A stretch of DNA of 64,000 nt from Weizmannia acidilactici (GTDB lineage Bacteria; Bacillota; Bacilli; Bacillales; Bacillaceae_C). Below, in pieces: positions 11,369 to 21,599 of this stretch (within the stretch, counting starts at the first letter, position 1; each line of letters begins with the position of its first letter). The stretch covers positions 16,835-80,834 of the forward strand of contig NZ_BKZP01000013.1 of assembly GCF_008974185.1 (NCBI RefSeq), in the 5' to 3' direction. The notes beneath the pieces are model-generated. The model had not been told where the DNA came from. It made no database searches and saw only the letters and a program-made list of their open reading frames with translations. The position numbers and the translations under genes are program-made.

Positions 11369-12485
11369 ACACGATTTTTTTGCCCATGATATAGTTCCAA
11401 ATATCATGGAAAACGCGGGCGCGGATCAGCGTCGTCAGCAGCACAAGCGTGATAGGACCGAGGATCAGGCCGAGGAAGCCGACCATTTTATAGCCGACAA
11501 ACAGCGCAATCAGCGTGGCGAGCGGATTCATTCCGATGCTGGATGACAAAATTTTCGGCTCCATGATCTGCCTTTGGACAACGACGACGATATAAAGGAC
11601 CGAAAGCCCGATTGCAAGCGGAATGCTGCCGGTAATAAATTCGTAAATAATCCATGGCACAAATACGATTCCCGTCCCCAAATACGGCAAAATATCAACG
11701 ATGCCGCAGACGAGGGCGATTGTAATCGCATAGTCGACCCGCAAAACCAGAAGTCCGATGAGCACAATCACGAGCGTCATGGAAATGAGCGTCAATTCGG
11801 CACGGATAAATCCGAACAGCGCATTCCTGAGGTCGGAAAAAACGGTGATCCCGCTTCTCCTTGCTTTTTTCGGCAGCAAAAGCTTCCCTTTTTCGGAGAA
11901 GCTGTTCCAGTCTTTGCTGATGAAAAACGTTGCCAGCAAAGCAAAAATGAGCACCGTTGCCGCATTTGGAATCCAGGAAACAAGCCCAGGCAGTTTTTTA
12001 AACAGCCCCGATAAAAAATCCCCTGCGGAAGAGGCGATTTTCTGGCCGGCAGTTTGGATGTTTTGCACTATCGTTTCCTGCTGGCCTGCGTCAAGATTTT
12101 TAAACAGTCCCGCCAATTGGTCGTACAAAGGCAGCACCTGGGCGGTCACAAGCGATTCGGTATAATTGACGAGCGTTTGGACATGCTTCGGCAGCACATC
12201 GGCCAAATAATTGGCTCCCGCCACAATTTCGGCGACAAGCAATGTAATGATGCCGACAAAGACACCGATAATAAAAATCAGGGATATAATAACGGCAAGG
12301 GTGCGCGGAAGCCTTGCCTTTCTTTCAAGGAAATTGACAAGCGGATTAATGAGCAGCGCAATAAAAAGCGCAATTAAAAACGGATAGGCGTACTTCACGG
12401 CCAGATACACGGCATAAATTCCGGCGAGAATGCACAAGGCAACAAAGAGGCCCCGAAACGCCCGGTGTATGTAGACAGAATTCAA
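11367..12485 (-). CDS. ytvI: Sporulation integral membrane protein YtvI (AI-2E transporter family)
   Basis: This 372-residue polytopic membrane protein of the PerM/AI-2E exporter-like family has about eight membrane segments, two at the N-terminus and the remainder after a central soluble loop (about 90-200). The start is TTG at 12485: AGGAGGG lies seven bases upstream, while the nearby ATG (12489) is out of frame. B. subtilis YtvI is a sporulation membrane protein of unknown substrate; transport is not shown. In B. subtilis fxsA sits between pyk and ytvI; here there is no room for it. Confidence 0.88.
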   Translation of the reverse strand: MNSVYIHRAFRGLFVALCILAGIYAVYLAVKYAYPFLIALFIALLINPLVNFLERKARLPRTLAVIISLIFIIGVFVGIITLLVAEIVAGANYLADVLPKHVQTLVNYTESLVTAQVLPLYDQLAGLFKNLDAGQQETIVQNIQTAGQKIASSAGDFLSGLFKKLPGLVSWIPNAATVLIFALLATFFISKDWNSFSEKGKLLLPKKARRSGITVFSDLRNALFGFIRAELTLISMTLVIVLIGLLVLRVDYAITIALVCGIVDILPYLGTGIVFVPWIIYEFITGSIPLAIGLSVLYIVVVVQRQIMEPKILSSSIGMNPLATLIALFVGYKMVGFLGLILGPITLVLLTTLIRARVFHDIWNYIMGKKIV

Positions 12486-12661
12486 TCATGACCCTCCTAC
12501 GAATGGTTTATGCTATTATTTTACACGGTGGCGACCGCAAAACAAAGGAAAAGAAGTTTTTTTCTGAAATACTTCCCTTCTCCATCTTTGCTCAATATTC
12601 AGAAAAATAATCGCTTATCTGCGGAATTTTTTAAAAAATATAGAAAGAAGGTTGAAATGAT

Positions 12662-13129
12662 TTGTACCAGCCGTATTTATTTTTGCTGATGCTGCTTGCG
12701 ATTGGTTTTGTTGCAAAAAACCAGTCTTTGATGATTTCCATTGCTGTTCTGCTTGTCTTAAAAGTTGCGGGGCTTGATGCCAAAATTTTTTCCGCGATCC
12801 AGTCAAAAGGGATCAACTGGGGCGTAACTATTATCACCATTGCCGTCCTGGCGCCGATCGCAGCCGGTCAGATCGGATTTAAAGATTTATATGAATCATT
12901 AAAATCTCCTTACGCCTGGATTGCGCTCGCATCTGGTGTTGTGGTGGCACTATTGGCAAAAAACGGCATTACCCTGCTGTCCAGTGACCCCCAGATTACG
13001 ACGGCGCTCGTGCTCGGCACCATTCTCGCCGTTTCGCTGTTTAATGGGGTTGCTGTCGGCCCGCTGATCGGGGCGGGGATTGCGTATATGGCAATGAAAA
13101 TCGTCGAATGGGTCTCAAACAGTTTTTAA
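12662..13129 (+). CDS. ytwI: DUF441 family membrane protein YtwI
   Basis: This 155-residue protein is mostly hydrophobic with four or five membrane segments (for example MLLAIGFVAKN, GVTIITIAVLAPIAAG, WIALASGVVVALLAK). It belongs to the UPF0756/DUF441 family, whose function is unknown. The start is TTG at 12662 with GAAGG upstream. It sits between ytvI and citZ as ytwI does in B. subtilis. Confidence 0.85.
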   Translation: MYQPYLFLLMLLAIGFVAKNQSLMISIAVLLVLKVAGLDAKIFSAIQSKGINWGVTIITIAVLAPIAAGQIGFKDLYESLKSPYAWIALASGVVVALLAKNGITLLSSDPQITTALVLGTILAVSLFNGVAVGPLIGAGIAYMAMKIVEWVSNSF

Positions 13130-13133
13130 GTGG

Positions 13134-13163
13134 AAGCCTGCAGGAGAAATCTGCGGGCTTTGA
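13134..13163 (+). terminator. Possible terminator after ytwI
   Basis: AAGCCTGCA (13134-13142) can pair with TGCGGGCTT (13152-13160) through one G-T pair, but the T tract is weak. It lies directly after the ytwI stop. Confidence 0.4.
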
Positions 13164-13197
13164 CTTTCAGCGCGGTTATAAAAGTAGGCTATTTGTG

Positions 13198-13285
13198 GAA
13201 TTCACCCGGATCCCCCCGCACGCCGCCTCTTACCGTAAGCACCGCTTTGTCCGCAGGAGCCTCGCAAATTCGGATACTGGATCAT
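13198..13285. repeat. Degenerate copy of a Bacillaceae intergenic repeat
   Basis: A GC-rich stretch contains GCTTTGTCCGCAGGAGCCTC followed by GCAAATTC, which resembles the 3' part of the copies at 57986-58111 and 63813-63943. The left half is poorly preserved. It lies between ytwI and the citZ promoter region. Probably non-coding. Confidence 0.4.
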
Positions 13286-13354
13286 GTCAAAACAAAATGA
13301 TTGTCACCCAAATAATGAAAGCGCTATACTAAAAGAGAAAATTCCTAGCTGTTT

Positions 13355-13438
13355 TTGTCTATTTTTTGTACAAATATGTAAGAAAATTGTTTATAATAAT
13401 TCATGTAAGCGAGAACAAGAACGACAAAAAATAGACAA
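13355..13438 (+). promoter_or_regulatory. Promoter region of citZ bracketed by a 15-bp perfect inverted repeat
   Basis: TTGTCTATTTTTTGT (13355-13369) is perfectly complementary to ACAAAAAATAGACAA (13424-13438). Between them, at 13392-13397, is a consensus TATAAT -10; no clear -35 is seen at the ideal spacing. The repeat could be two half-operators for a looping repressor or a large RNA stem, depending on the start site. B. subtilis citZ is controlled by CcpC and CcpA; I could not place a convincing CcpC or cre site. Confidence 0.5.
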
Positions 13439-13492
13439 ATATAAATATTATATTATAATAGGATATGTGATCGCTTGCATGGTGCCGGGGCA

Positions 13493-13518
13493 CAATCGAT
13501 TTTTTGTCGATTGTTTTT
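13493..13518 (+). terminator. Terminator-like hairpin in the citZ leader
   Basis: CAATCGA (13493-13499) pairs with TCGATTG (13507-13513) and is followed by TTTTT. It lies about 85 nt before the citZ start and downstream of the likely promoter, so it may act as an attenuator. A small GTGC/GCAC hairpin precedes it. Regulation by this element is inferred. Confidence 0.45.
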
Positions 13519-13600
13519 CGCAGAAACAACGTATAAACCAAATTCAACTTATTTACGTTAGAGATGGGGAAAACTACCGTAAGGAGAAGGAGAGATAACC

Positions 13601-14716
13601 ATGACAGCAACACGAGGTCTAGAAGGGGTAGTCGCCAGTGAAACCTCAATCAGCTCGATCATCGATGACACGCTTACATATGTCGGCTATAGCATTGATG
13701 ATTTAGCGGAAAATGCCAGTTTCGAAGAAGTGATCTATTTATTGTGGAATTTGAAACTTCCGACACAGGCCGAACTGGATGAATTGAAGCAACAGCTGGC
13801 GGAAAATATGGAGTTGCCGAAAGAAATACTTGAAAGCTTTAAAACCTATCCGATTGAAAAAGTCCATCCGATGGCCGCGCTCCGTACCGCTGTTTCTGCG
13901 CTGGCGCTTTATGACGAAGAAGCGGATGCGATGGACAAGGAAGCGAATATGCGGAAAGCTGTCCGCCTGCAGGCTAAGATTCCTGCTATTGTCGCGGCCT
14001 TTGCAAGGGTAAGGAAAGGCCTCGAACCGGTTGCACCGCGAAAAGATCTTGGCTTTGCCGAGAATTTCCTGTATATGTTAAAGGGGAAAGAACCGGATGA
14101 TATTGAAGTGGAAGCATTCAACAAAGCGCTTGTGCTGCATGCGGACCATGAGCTGAACGCTTCGACTTTTACCGCGCGCGTTTGTGTTGCGACGCTTTCC
14201 GATGTGTATTCCGGTGTTACTGCTGCAATCGGCGCATTGAAAGGGCCGCTGCACGGCGGGGCAAACGAGCAGGTCATGAAGATGCTCACCGAAATCGGAT
14301 CAATTGATAGAGTGGAAGATTACCTGCAGGAAAAATTCATGAATAAAGAAAAAATCATGGGATTCGGACACCGCGTATACAGAAAAGGTGACCCGCGCGC
14401 GAAGCACCTGAAAAAAATGTCGGAAAAACTGACAGAACTGACCGGGCAGCGCGAATATTACGATATGTCGGTAAAAATTGAACAAATCGTTACAACTGAA
14501 AAAGGCATTCCGGCAAATGTAGACTTTTACTCCGCATCTGTTTATCATTGTCTTGGAATTGACCACGATCTGTTCACACCGATTTTTGCGGTCAGCCGCG
14601 TATCCGGGTGGCTTGCCCATATTTTGGAACAATACTCCAATAACCGGATTATCCGCCCTCGTGCGGAATACGTCGGTCCCGGCATGCAAAAATACATCCC
14701 GATCGAAAACCGTTAA
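13601..14716 (+). CDS. citZ: Citrate synthase
   Basis: CitZ condenses oxaloacetate and acetyl-CoA at the entry of the TCA cycle. At 371 residues it is the short Gram-positive dimeric form. The ATG at 13601 follows AAGGAGAAGGAGAG. Active-site motifs are LHADHELNAST (about 184-194), GPLHGGANE (about 214-222) and GFGHRVYRKGDPRAKHL (about 250-266). It heads the citZ-icd-mdh cluster as in B. subtilis and is preceded by a long leader with an inverted repeat and an attenuator-like hairpin. Confidence 0.97.
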   Translation: MTATRGLEGVVASETSISSIIDDTLTYVGYSIDDLAENASFEEVIYLLWNLKLPTQAELDELKQQLAENMELPKEILESFKTYPIEKVHPMAALRTAVSALALYDEEADAMDKEANMRKAVRLQAKIPAIVAAFARVRKGLEPVAPRKDLGFAENFLYMLKGKEPDDIEVEAFNKALVLHADHELNASTFTARVCVATLSDVYSGVTAAIGALKGPLHGGANEQVMKMLTEIGSIDRVEDYLQEKFMNKEKIMGFGHRVYRKGDPRAKHLKKMSEKLTELTGQREYYDMSVKIEQIVTTEKGIPANVDFYSASVYHCLGIDHDLFTPIFAVSRVSGWLAHILEQYSNNRIIRPRAEYVGPGMQKYIPIENR

Positions 14717-14790
14717 CCGGATGGTTTGCGTCTGCTAAAAGCTTCTTAAGGGGATGGGGCTTTTTCTTACAAGTGCGGCTGTCTGAAAAA

Positions 14791-14838
14791 GGATGGGCCG
14801 TTCTCCAGCTGGTACTTCCGGGAGGGGCCGGCCCATCC
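14791..14838 (+). other. Intercistronic hairpin between citZ and icd
   Basis: GGATGGGCCG (14791-14800) pairs perfectly with CGGCCCATCC (14829-14838), and a second CTCC/GGAG stem can form inside the loop. There is no T tract, so it looks more like an mRNA-stabilising or processing hairpin than a terminator. It lies 60 nt before icd. Confidence 0.5.
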
Positions 14839-14898
14839 GTGCACGAAAATAAAGATTAACAGAAATATACCTGATATGGAACTGGAGGAGATTTCTAT

Positions 14899-16173
14899 AT
14901 GGCACAAGGAGAAAAGATCACCGTTGAAAACGGCGTTTTAAAAACACCGAACAACCCGATTATCCCGTTCATCGAAGGCGACGGGACCGGCCCGGACATT
15001 TGGGCGGCTGCACAGCGCGTGCTGGACGCTGCCGTTGAAAAAGCATATAAAGGCGAAAAGAAAATTGTATGGAAAGAAGTATATGCAGGAGAAAAAGCTT
15101 TCAACAAAACGGGCGAATGGCTGCCTGCTGAAACGCTTGATACGATCCGCGAATATTTAATTGCGATTAAGGGCCCGTTAACGACTCCTGTCGGCGGCGG
15201 CATTCGCTCTTTAAATGTTGCGCTGCGCCAGGAACTCGATTTGTTTGTCTGCCTCCGCCCGGTACGCTATTTTGATGGCGTCCCGTCTCCGGTAAAACGC
15301 CCGCAGGATACCGATATGGTCATTTTCCGGGAAAACACGGAAGACATATACGCAGGGATCGAATACAAGGAAGGCACGCCTGAAGTGAAGAAAGTCATCG
15401 AATTTTTGCGAAATGAGATGGGCGTAAATAAAATCCGCTTTCCTGAAACATCCGGAATCGGGATCAAACCGGTTTCAAAAGAAGGTACGGAACGTCTCGT
15501 GCGCGCCGCAATTAATTATGCCATTAAAGAAGGCCGGAAATCCGTTACGCTTGTACATAAAGGCAATATCATGAAATATACGGAAGGCGCGTTTAAAAAT
15601 TGGGGCTACGAACTGGCGGAAAGGGAATTCGGCGATAAAGTATTTACATGGGCCGAATACGACCGCATTAAAGAAGAAAAAGGGGTTGAAGCCGCGAACC
15701 AGGCACAGAAAGAAGCGGAAGCAAACGGAAAAATCATTATCAAAGACGCGATCGCCGATATTTTCCTGCAGCAGATTTTAACGCGTCCACGTGAATTTGA
15801 TGTCGTTGCTACGATGAACTTAAACGGCGACTATATTTCCGACGCGCTTGCTGCACAGGTCGGCGGCATCGGCATTGCGCCGGGGGCAAACATCAACTAC
15901 GAAACCGGCCATGCGATTTTTGAAGCGACCCACGGCACTGCGCCGAAATATGCGGGACTGGATAAAGTCAACCCTTCATCCGTCATCTTGTCGGGCGTAT
16001 TGATGCTTGAACATTTGGGCTGGAATGAAGCGGCAAAACGAATTATCCAATCAATGGAAAAAACGATTGCTTCCAAAGTGGTCACTTACGACTTTGCCCG
16101 CCTAATGGAAGGGGCAAAAGAAGTTAAATGCTCTGAATTCGGGGATGAGTTGATCAAAAACATGGCGGAATAA
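14899..16173 (+). CDS. icd: Isocitrate dehydrogenase (NADP)
   Basis: Icd decarboxylates isocitrate to 2-oxoglutarate. The ATG at 14899 follows GGAGGAGA. The 424-residue product has the prokaryotic IDH features: [12 protein letters not shown] near the N-terminus, [26 protein letters not shown] with the substrate-binding Ser that kinases target in enterobacteria, and the [25 protein letters not shown] active-site stretch near residue 310. It lies between citZ and mdh. Confidence 0.97.
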   Translation: MAQGEKITVENGVLKTPNNPIIPFIEGDGTGPDIWAAAQRVLDAAVEKAYKGEKKIVWKEVYAGEKAFNKTGEWLPAETLDTIREYLIAIKGPLTTPVGGGIRSLNVALRQELDLFVCLRPVRYFDGVPSPVKRPQDTDMVIFRENTEDIYAGIEYKEGTPEVKKVIEFLRNEMGVNKIRFPETSGIGIKPVSKEGTERLVRAAINYAIKEGRKSVTLVHKGNIMKYTEGAFKNWGYELAEREFGDKVFTWAEYDRIKEEKGVEAANQAQKEAEANGKIIIKDAIADIFLQQILTRPREFDVVATMNLNGDYISDALAAQVGGIGIAPGANINYETGHAIFEATHGTAPKYAGLDKVNPSSVILSGVLMLEHLGWNEAAKRIIQSMEKTIASKVVTYDFARLMEGAKEVKCSEFGDELIKNMAE

Positions 16174-16214
16174 CACCGTCCAAAATGAAAAGCGCGGGAT
16201 GAAGAATTCACTGA

Positions 16215-17210
<996 letters not shown>

Positions 17211-17223
17211 TCAAAAAAGAATG

Positions 17224-17263
17224 AAGCCTAAATGGGCCTGTACTGGTCCGTTTAGGCTTTTTT
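17224..17263 (+). terminator. Terminator after mdh
   Basis: AAGCCTAAATGGGCC pairs with GGTCCGTTTAGGCTT and is followed by TTTTTT, 13 nt after the mdh stop. Confidence 0.9.
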
Positions 17264-17372
17264 GCATTTTACGCCTTAACAAGTGCAGCTGTTTTTCGTT
17301 TTCATGGAAACATGCTAAAATGGGATAAGGAGTATGAACGTATATTCTCCACTTTTTTGGGAGGTTTTTGTT

Positions 17373-20000
17373 TTGAAAAAATTGATTTTAATTGACGGAA
17401 ACAGCATCGCCTACAGGGCATTTTTTGCTTTGCCACTTTTAAATAACGACAAAGGGATACATACAAATGCGGTGTACGGCTTTACAATGATGCTTTCTAA
17501 AATTTTGGAAGAAGAAAAGCCGACGCATATTTTGGTGGCGTTCGATGCCGGTAAAACGACATTCCGTCATGAAACATACAGCGAATACAAAGGGACCCGC
17601 CAAAAAACCCCGCCGGAGCTTTCCGAACAGTTTCCGCTCATCCGCGAATTGCTCGATGCATTTGGGATCGAACGGTACGAATTGGAAAATTATGAAGCGG
17701 ATGACATTATCGGCACGATGTCGAAATTGGCGGAAGAAGAAGGGTTTGAAGTGACAGTTATTTCCGGGGACAAAGATTTGACCCAGCTTGCCTCCCCGAA
17801 AACGACAGTCATGATAACGCGCAAAGGCATTACCGATATGGAAGCCTATACGCCGAAACATCTGCAGGAAAAATACGGGCTTGCGCCGAAACAAATCATC
17901 GACATGAAAGGGTTGATGGGCGATACTTCCGATAATATCCCGGGCGTGCCGGGCATCGGGGAGAAAACCGCGGTCAAGCTGTTAAAACAGTTTCCGACGG
18001 TGGAAGAGCTGTTAAGCCATATCGATGAAGTGTCCGGCAAAAAATTACAGGAAAAACTTGAAGCCTATAAAGACCAGGCACTCATGAGCAAGCAGCTCGC
18101 CACGATCAACCGAAACATTCCCCTCACGATTTCGATCGGCCAGGCGGAATACAAGCATGCGGATATGGAGAAATTACGGCGTTTATATCAAGAATTAGGG
18201 TTTAAGTCGATGCTCGAAAAAATGGGTGAAGACGACCAGCCGGGAGAAAAAGCCGCGCTAGAATCCATATCTTTTTCCATTGCCGAAGACATCACAGACG
18301 GCCTTTTTGCCGATATTTCCTCTTTCTATGTGGAAATTTTGGATGAGAATTACCATACCGGCGAGATCATTGGTTTCGGGCTGAAAAACAAAAACGGGCT
18401 CTTTTTCCTGCGCGCAGAAGATGCTCTGCATTCCACCGCTTTTAAACAATGGGTGGAAGATGACGAAAAAATCAAGCATGTATATGATGCAAAACGCTCG
18501 ATTGTCGCTTTGCGGCGTTACGGCATGGAACTGAGGGGCATCGATTTTGATCTTTTGCTCGTTTCCTACCTGCTGAACCCATCCGATACGGTGGAGGATT
18601 TCGCTTCCGTTGCAAAAACGCACGGCTACGAAAATGTTGAAACGGATGAAGCGGTGTACGGAAAGGGGGCAAAACGGAGGCTGCCGGAAGAAAATGTGTA
18701 TGCCGAACATATTGCCCGCAAAGCGGAAGCGATCGCAGCCCTTGAAACCCCGTGCACGGATGCGCTGAAAGAAAATGAGCAGCTTGAGCTGTTTGAACAA
18801 TTGGAGCTGCCCCTTTCGCTTATTCTGGCGGATATGGAATACACCGGGGTAAAAGTCGACACGAACCGTTTAAAAGAGATGGGCGAAGAATTTAAAAGCA
18901 AACTCCATGAGATTGAGCAGAGAATATACGAAATGGCCGGCACAACGTTCAATATCAATTCGCCGAAGCAGCTCGGCATCATCCTTTTTGAAAAATTGGG
19001 GCTTCCGGTCATTAAAAAAACGAAAACGGGCTACTCCACATCGGCGGATGTGCTGGAAAAACTGGAACCTGCTCACGATATTGTGAAGGAAATCCTCCAT
19101 TATCGCCAGCTCGGAAAACTGCAGTCCACTTATATTGAAGGGCTGTTAAAAGTCGTGCATGAAGACGGGAAAGTGCATACGCGGTTTAACCAGGCACTGA
19201 CGCAGACAGGACGCCTCAGCTCCACCGACCCGAACTTGCAAAACATCCCGATCCGCCTGGAAGAGGGTCGGAAAATCCGGCAGGCGTTTGTGCCGTCCGA
19301 AGAAGGATGGGTCATCTTCTCGTCCGACTATTCGCAGGTTGAGCTGCGTGTGCTGGCCCATATTTCAGGCGATGAAAAGCTGATCGAAGCGTTCCAGGAA
19401 GATATGGACATTCACACGAAAACGGCGATGGAAGTTTTTCACGTCAAAGCGGAGGACGTAACGCCGAATATGCGCAGGCAGGCGAAAGCCGTCAATTTTG
19501 GGATCGTATACGGAATCAGCGACTATGGACTTTCGCAAAACCTTGGCATTACGCGGAAGGAAGCGGGCGAATTTATCAACCGGTATTTCAAAAGCTACCC
19601 GCGCGTCAAGGAATATATGGATGAAATTGTCACGGAAGCAAAACAAAAAGGCTATGTTTCAACGCTTTTGAAACGCCGGCGCTACATTCCGGAAATCACA
19701 AGCCGGAACTTCAACCTGCGCAGCTTTGCGGAAAGGACGGCGATGAACACGCCGATCCAGGGGAGCGCCGCGGATATCATTAAAAAAGCGATGATCGACA
19801 TGGCGAAAAGGCTGAAAGAGGAAAACCTGAAAGCGCGGATGCTGCTGCAAGTCCATGACGAATTGATCTTTGAAGCGCCAGAGGAAGAAATTGAAGTGCT
19901 GAAAAAAATCGTGCCCGATGTGATGGTGCATGCCCTGGAGCTGTCGGTTCCCTTGAAAGTCGATTCCGCATACGGGCCGACGTGGTTTGACGCAAAATAA
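17373..20000 (+). CDS. polA: DNA polymerase I
   Basis: PolA fills gaps and processes Okazaki fragments. The frame opens at 17334 (ATG), but the TTG at 17373 has GGGAGG eight bases upstream and yields LKKLILIDGNSIAYRAFFALPLL, which aligns with the B. subtilis start; the product is 875 residues. Domains in order are the 5' nuclease (1-290, with YEADDIIGT and GDTSDNIPGVPG), an inactive-type 3'-5' exonuclease remnant (about 310-470), and the family A polymerase with DPNLQNIPIR, SSDYSQVELRVLAH, RRQAKAVNFGIVYG and QVHDELIFE. It is the first gene of polA-mutM. Confidence 0.97.
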   Translation: MKKLILIDGNSIAYRAFFALPLLNNDKGIHTNAVYGFTMMLSKILEEEKPTHILVAFDAGKTTFRHETYSEYKGTRQKTPPELSEQFPLIRELLDAFGIERYELENYEADDIIGTMSKLAEEEGFEVTVISGDKDLTQLASPKTTVMITRKGITDMEAYTPKHLQEKYGLAPKQIIDMKGLMGDTSDNIPGVPGIGEKTAVKLLKQFPTVEELLSHIDEVSGKKLQEKLEAYKDQALMSKQLATINRNIPLTISIGQAEYKHADMEKLRRLYQELGFKSMLEKMGEDDQPGEKAALESISFSIAEDITDGLFADISSFYVEILDENYHTGEIIGFGLKNKNGLFFLRAEDALHSTAFKQWVEDDEKIKHVYDAKRSIVALRRYGMELRGIDFDLLLVSYLLNPSDTVEDFASVAKTHGYENVETDEAVYGKGAKRRLPEENVYAEHIARKAEAIAALETPCTDALKENEQLELFEQLELPLSLILADMEYTGVKVDTNRLKEMGEEFKSKLHEIEQRIYEMAGTTFNINSPKQLGIILFEKLGLPVIKKTKTGYSTSADVLEKLEPAHDIVKEILHYRQLGKLQSTYIEGLLKVVHEDGKVHTRFNQALTQTGRLSSTDPNLQNIPIRLEEGRKIRQAFVPSEEGWVIFSSDYSQVELRVLAHISGDEKLIEAFQEDMDIHTKTAMEVFHVKAEDVTPNMRRQAKAVNFGIVYGISDYGLSQNLGITRKEAGEFINRYFKSYPRVKEYMDEIVTEAKQKGYVSTLLKRRRYIPEITSRNFNLRSFAERTAMNTPIQGSAADIIKKAMIDMAKRLKEENLKARMLLQVHDELIFEAPEEEIEVLKKIVPDVMVHALELSVPLKVDSAYGPTWFDAK

Positions 20001-20035
20001 GATTTGGCAACAAAGAAAGGAAAGAGGAATCAAGT

Positions 20036-20869
20036 ATGCCGGAATTGCCGGAAGTAGAAACAATACGAAAGACGCTGGAACAGCTTGTAACGGGCGAAAC
20101 GATTAAAAAGGTAACCGTGCTTTGGCCGAAAATCATTAAAAGGCCGGAAATCCCGGAACAGTTTGCCGATGCCCTGAAAGGTGAGACGATCCGCTCGCTC
20201 GGACGGCGCGGCAAGTTCCTTATTTTTTACACGGATAAATATGCCCTTGTTTCCCATTTGCGAATGGAAGGGCGCTACCAAGTTTACGGCAAAAGCGAAC
20301 CGGTGGAGAAGCATACCCATATCATTTTCACTTTTGCATCCGGAAAAGAATTAAGGTATAAAGATGTGCGCAAATTCGGGACAATGCATTTGTTTTTAAA
20401 AGGGGAGGAAATGGCGTCTCTTCCGCTTTCGCAGCTCGGGCCGGAGCCGTTTTCCGATGCGTTTGCCGAATCGTATTTGTACGGGAAATTAAAAAAAACC
20501 GAGCGGAATATTAAAGCGGTCCTGCTTGACCAGACAGTTGTGGCAGGGCTTGGGAATATTTATGTCGATGAGGCGCTGTTCCGTTCCGGCATTTATCCGG
20601 AACGGAAAGCAAAGTCGCTGACGAAAAAAGAAGTGCACCTGCTCCACCACGAAATCATCGAAACACTGCGTGAAGCCATTGATAAAGGCGGGAGCACCGT
20701 CCGTTCTTATGTTAACTCACAGGGACAGATCGGCATGTTCCAGCTGGAATTGTTTGTATACGGCCGGAAAGGGGAGCTCTGCAAAAAATGCGGCACCCCG
20801 ATCGAAAAGATGGTTACAGCCGGCCGGGGCACCCATTTCTGTCCGAACTGCCAAAAGAAACGCAAATAA
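20036..20869 (+). CDS. mutM: Formamidopyrimidine-DNA glycosylase
   Basis: MutM (Fpg) excises 8-oxoguanine and nicks the abasic site. The 277-residue protein begins MPELPEVET, with Pro2 the catalytic amine and Glu3 the acid. The helix-two-turn-helix region carries GLGNIYVDEALF, and the C-terminal zinc finger has Cys249, Cys252, Cys269 and Cys272. It lies 35 bases after polA, a base-excision and gap-filling pair that is conserved in Bacillaceae. Confidence 0.97.
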   Translation: MPELPEVETIRKTLEQLVTGETIKKVTVLWPKIIKRPEIPEQFADALKGETIRSLGRRGKFLIFYTDKYALVSHLRMEGRYQVYGKSEPVEKHTHIIFTFASGKELRYKDVRKFGTMHLFLKGEEMASLPLSQLGPEPFSDAFAESYLYGKLKKTERNIKAVLLDQTVVAGLGNIYVDEALFRSGIYPERKAKSLTKKEVHLLHHEIIETLREAIDKGGSTVRSYVNSQGQIGMFQLELFVYGRKGELCKKCGTPIEKMVTAGRGTHFCPNCQKKRK

Positions 20870-20938
20870 TTTCATGAACATCGGCTAAGCCCCTTCCATA
20901 CACTGATAGCAGCATGCGAAACGGGAGGGGCGAGGGCC

Positions 20939-21571
20939 ATGGGGCTTCAGCTTTCAATATGGTTGTTGGCATTTGCCGTCAGTTTGGATAATTTCAGTAC
21001 AGGTTTTACATACGGGCTGCGGAAAATGAAAATTCCGCTCAAATCTTTAATCATTATCGCGTTATGCTCGGGCACATCTTTATTTATATCAATGCTGTTC
21101 GGAAAAACATTACTGCATTTGATGCGGCCGGAAACGGCAAACCGGCTTGGCGGCGCCATTTTGATTTTAATCGGTTTATGGGTAATTATCCAATTTTTCC
21201 TGTCGAACGATGAAAAAGAAGATCCTGCGGAAAAGGTCGTTCTGAACCTTGAAATCCACTCTTTGGGCGTGGTTATCCATATTTTAAAAAAACCGACGAG
21301 CGCGGATTTCGACCGGTCCGGCATTATTACCGGAATTGAAGCGGTCATGCTCGGGATTGCCCTGTCGCTTGATGCGTTCGGGGCGGGGATCGGCGCGGCG
21401 ATGATGGGATATTCCCCTTATTTGCTCAGCCTGCTCGTTGCCGGCATGAGTTTTGTGCTTGTGTCATCCGGCATCCGGCTTGGTAAACTTTTTTCCCATT
21501 TGCAGTGGATCCAAAAAGTCTCTTTTATTCCAGGCATCCTGCTCATTTTCATCGGAATTTGCAAATTTTAA
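20939..21571 (+). CDS. ytaF: Sporulation membrane protein YtaF (MntP-like)
   Basis: This 210-residue polytopic protein has about six membrane segments arranged as two similar halves: LAFAVSLDNFSTGFTYG near residue 10 and IALSLDAFGAGIGAAM near 140, the Asp-bearing motif of the MntP/YtaF fold. It belongs to the YtaF sporulation family; the substrate is unknown. The start at 20939 follows GGGAGGGGCGAGG. It lies between mutM and coaE as in B. subtilis. Confidence 0.88.
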   Translation: MGLQLSIWLLAFAVSLDNFSTGFTYGLRKMKIPLKSLIIIALCSGTSLFISMLFGKTLLHLMRPETANRLGGAILILIGLWVIIQFFLSNDEKEDPAEKVVLNLEIHSLGVVIHILKKPTSADFDRSGIITGIEAVMLGIALSLDAFGAGIGAAMMGYSPYLLSLLVAGMSFVLVSSGIRLGKLFSHLQWIQKVSFIPGILLIFIGICKF

Positions 21572-21599
21572 AGTACATGATAAGTTGCGGGGGATGGAC

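Noticed and set aside
13284..13598. A 104-codon frame covering the citZ leader
   Set aside because: It runs through the promoter, the inverted repeat and the hairpin, ends at the citZ ribosome binding site, and its composition is unlike a protein.
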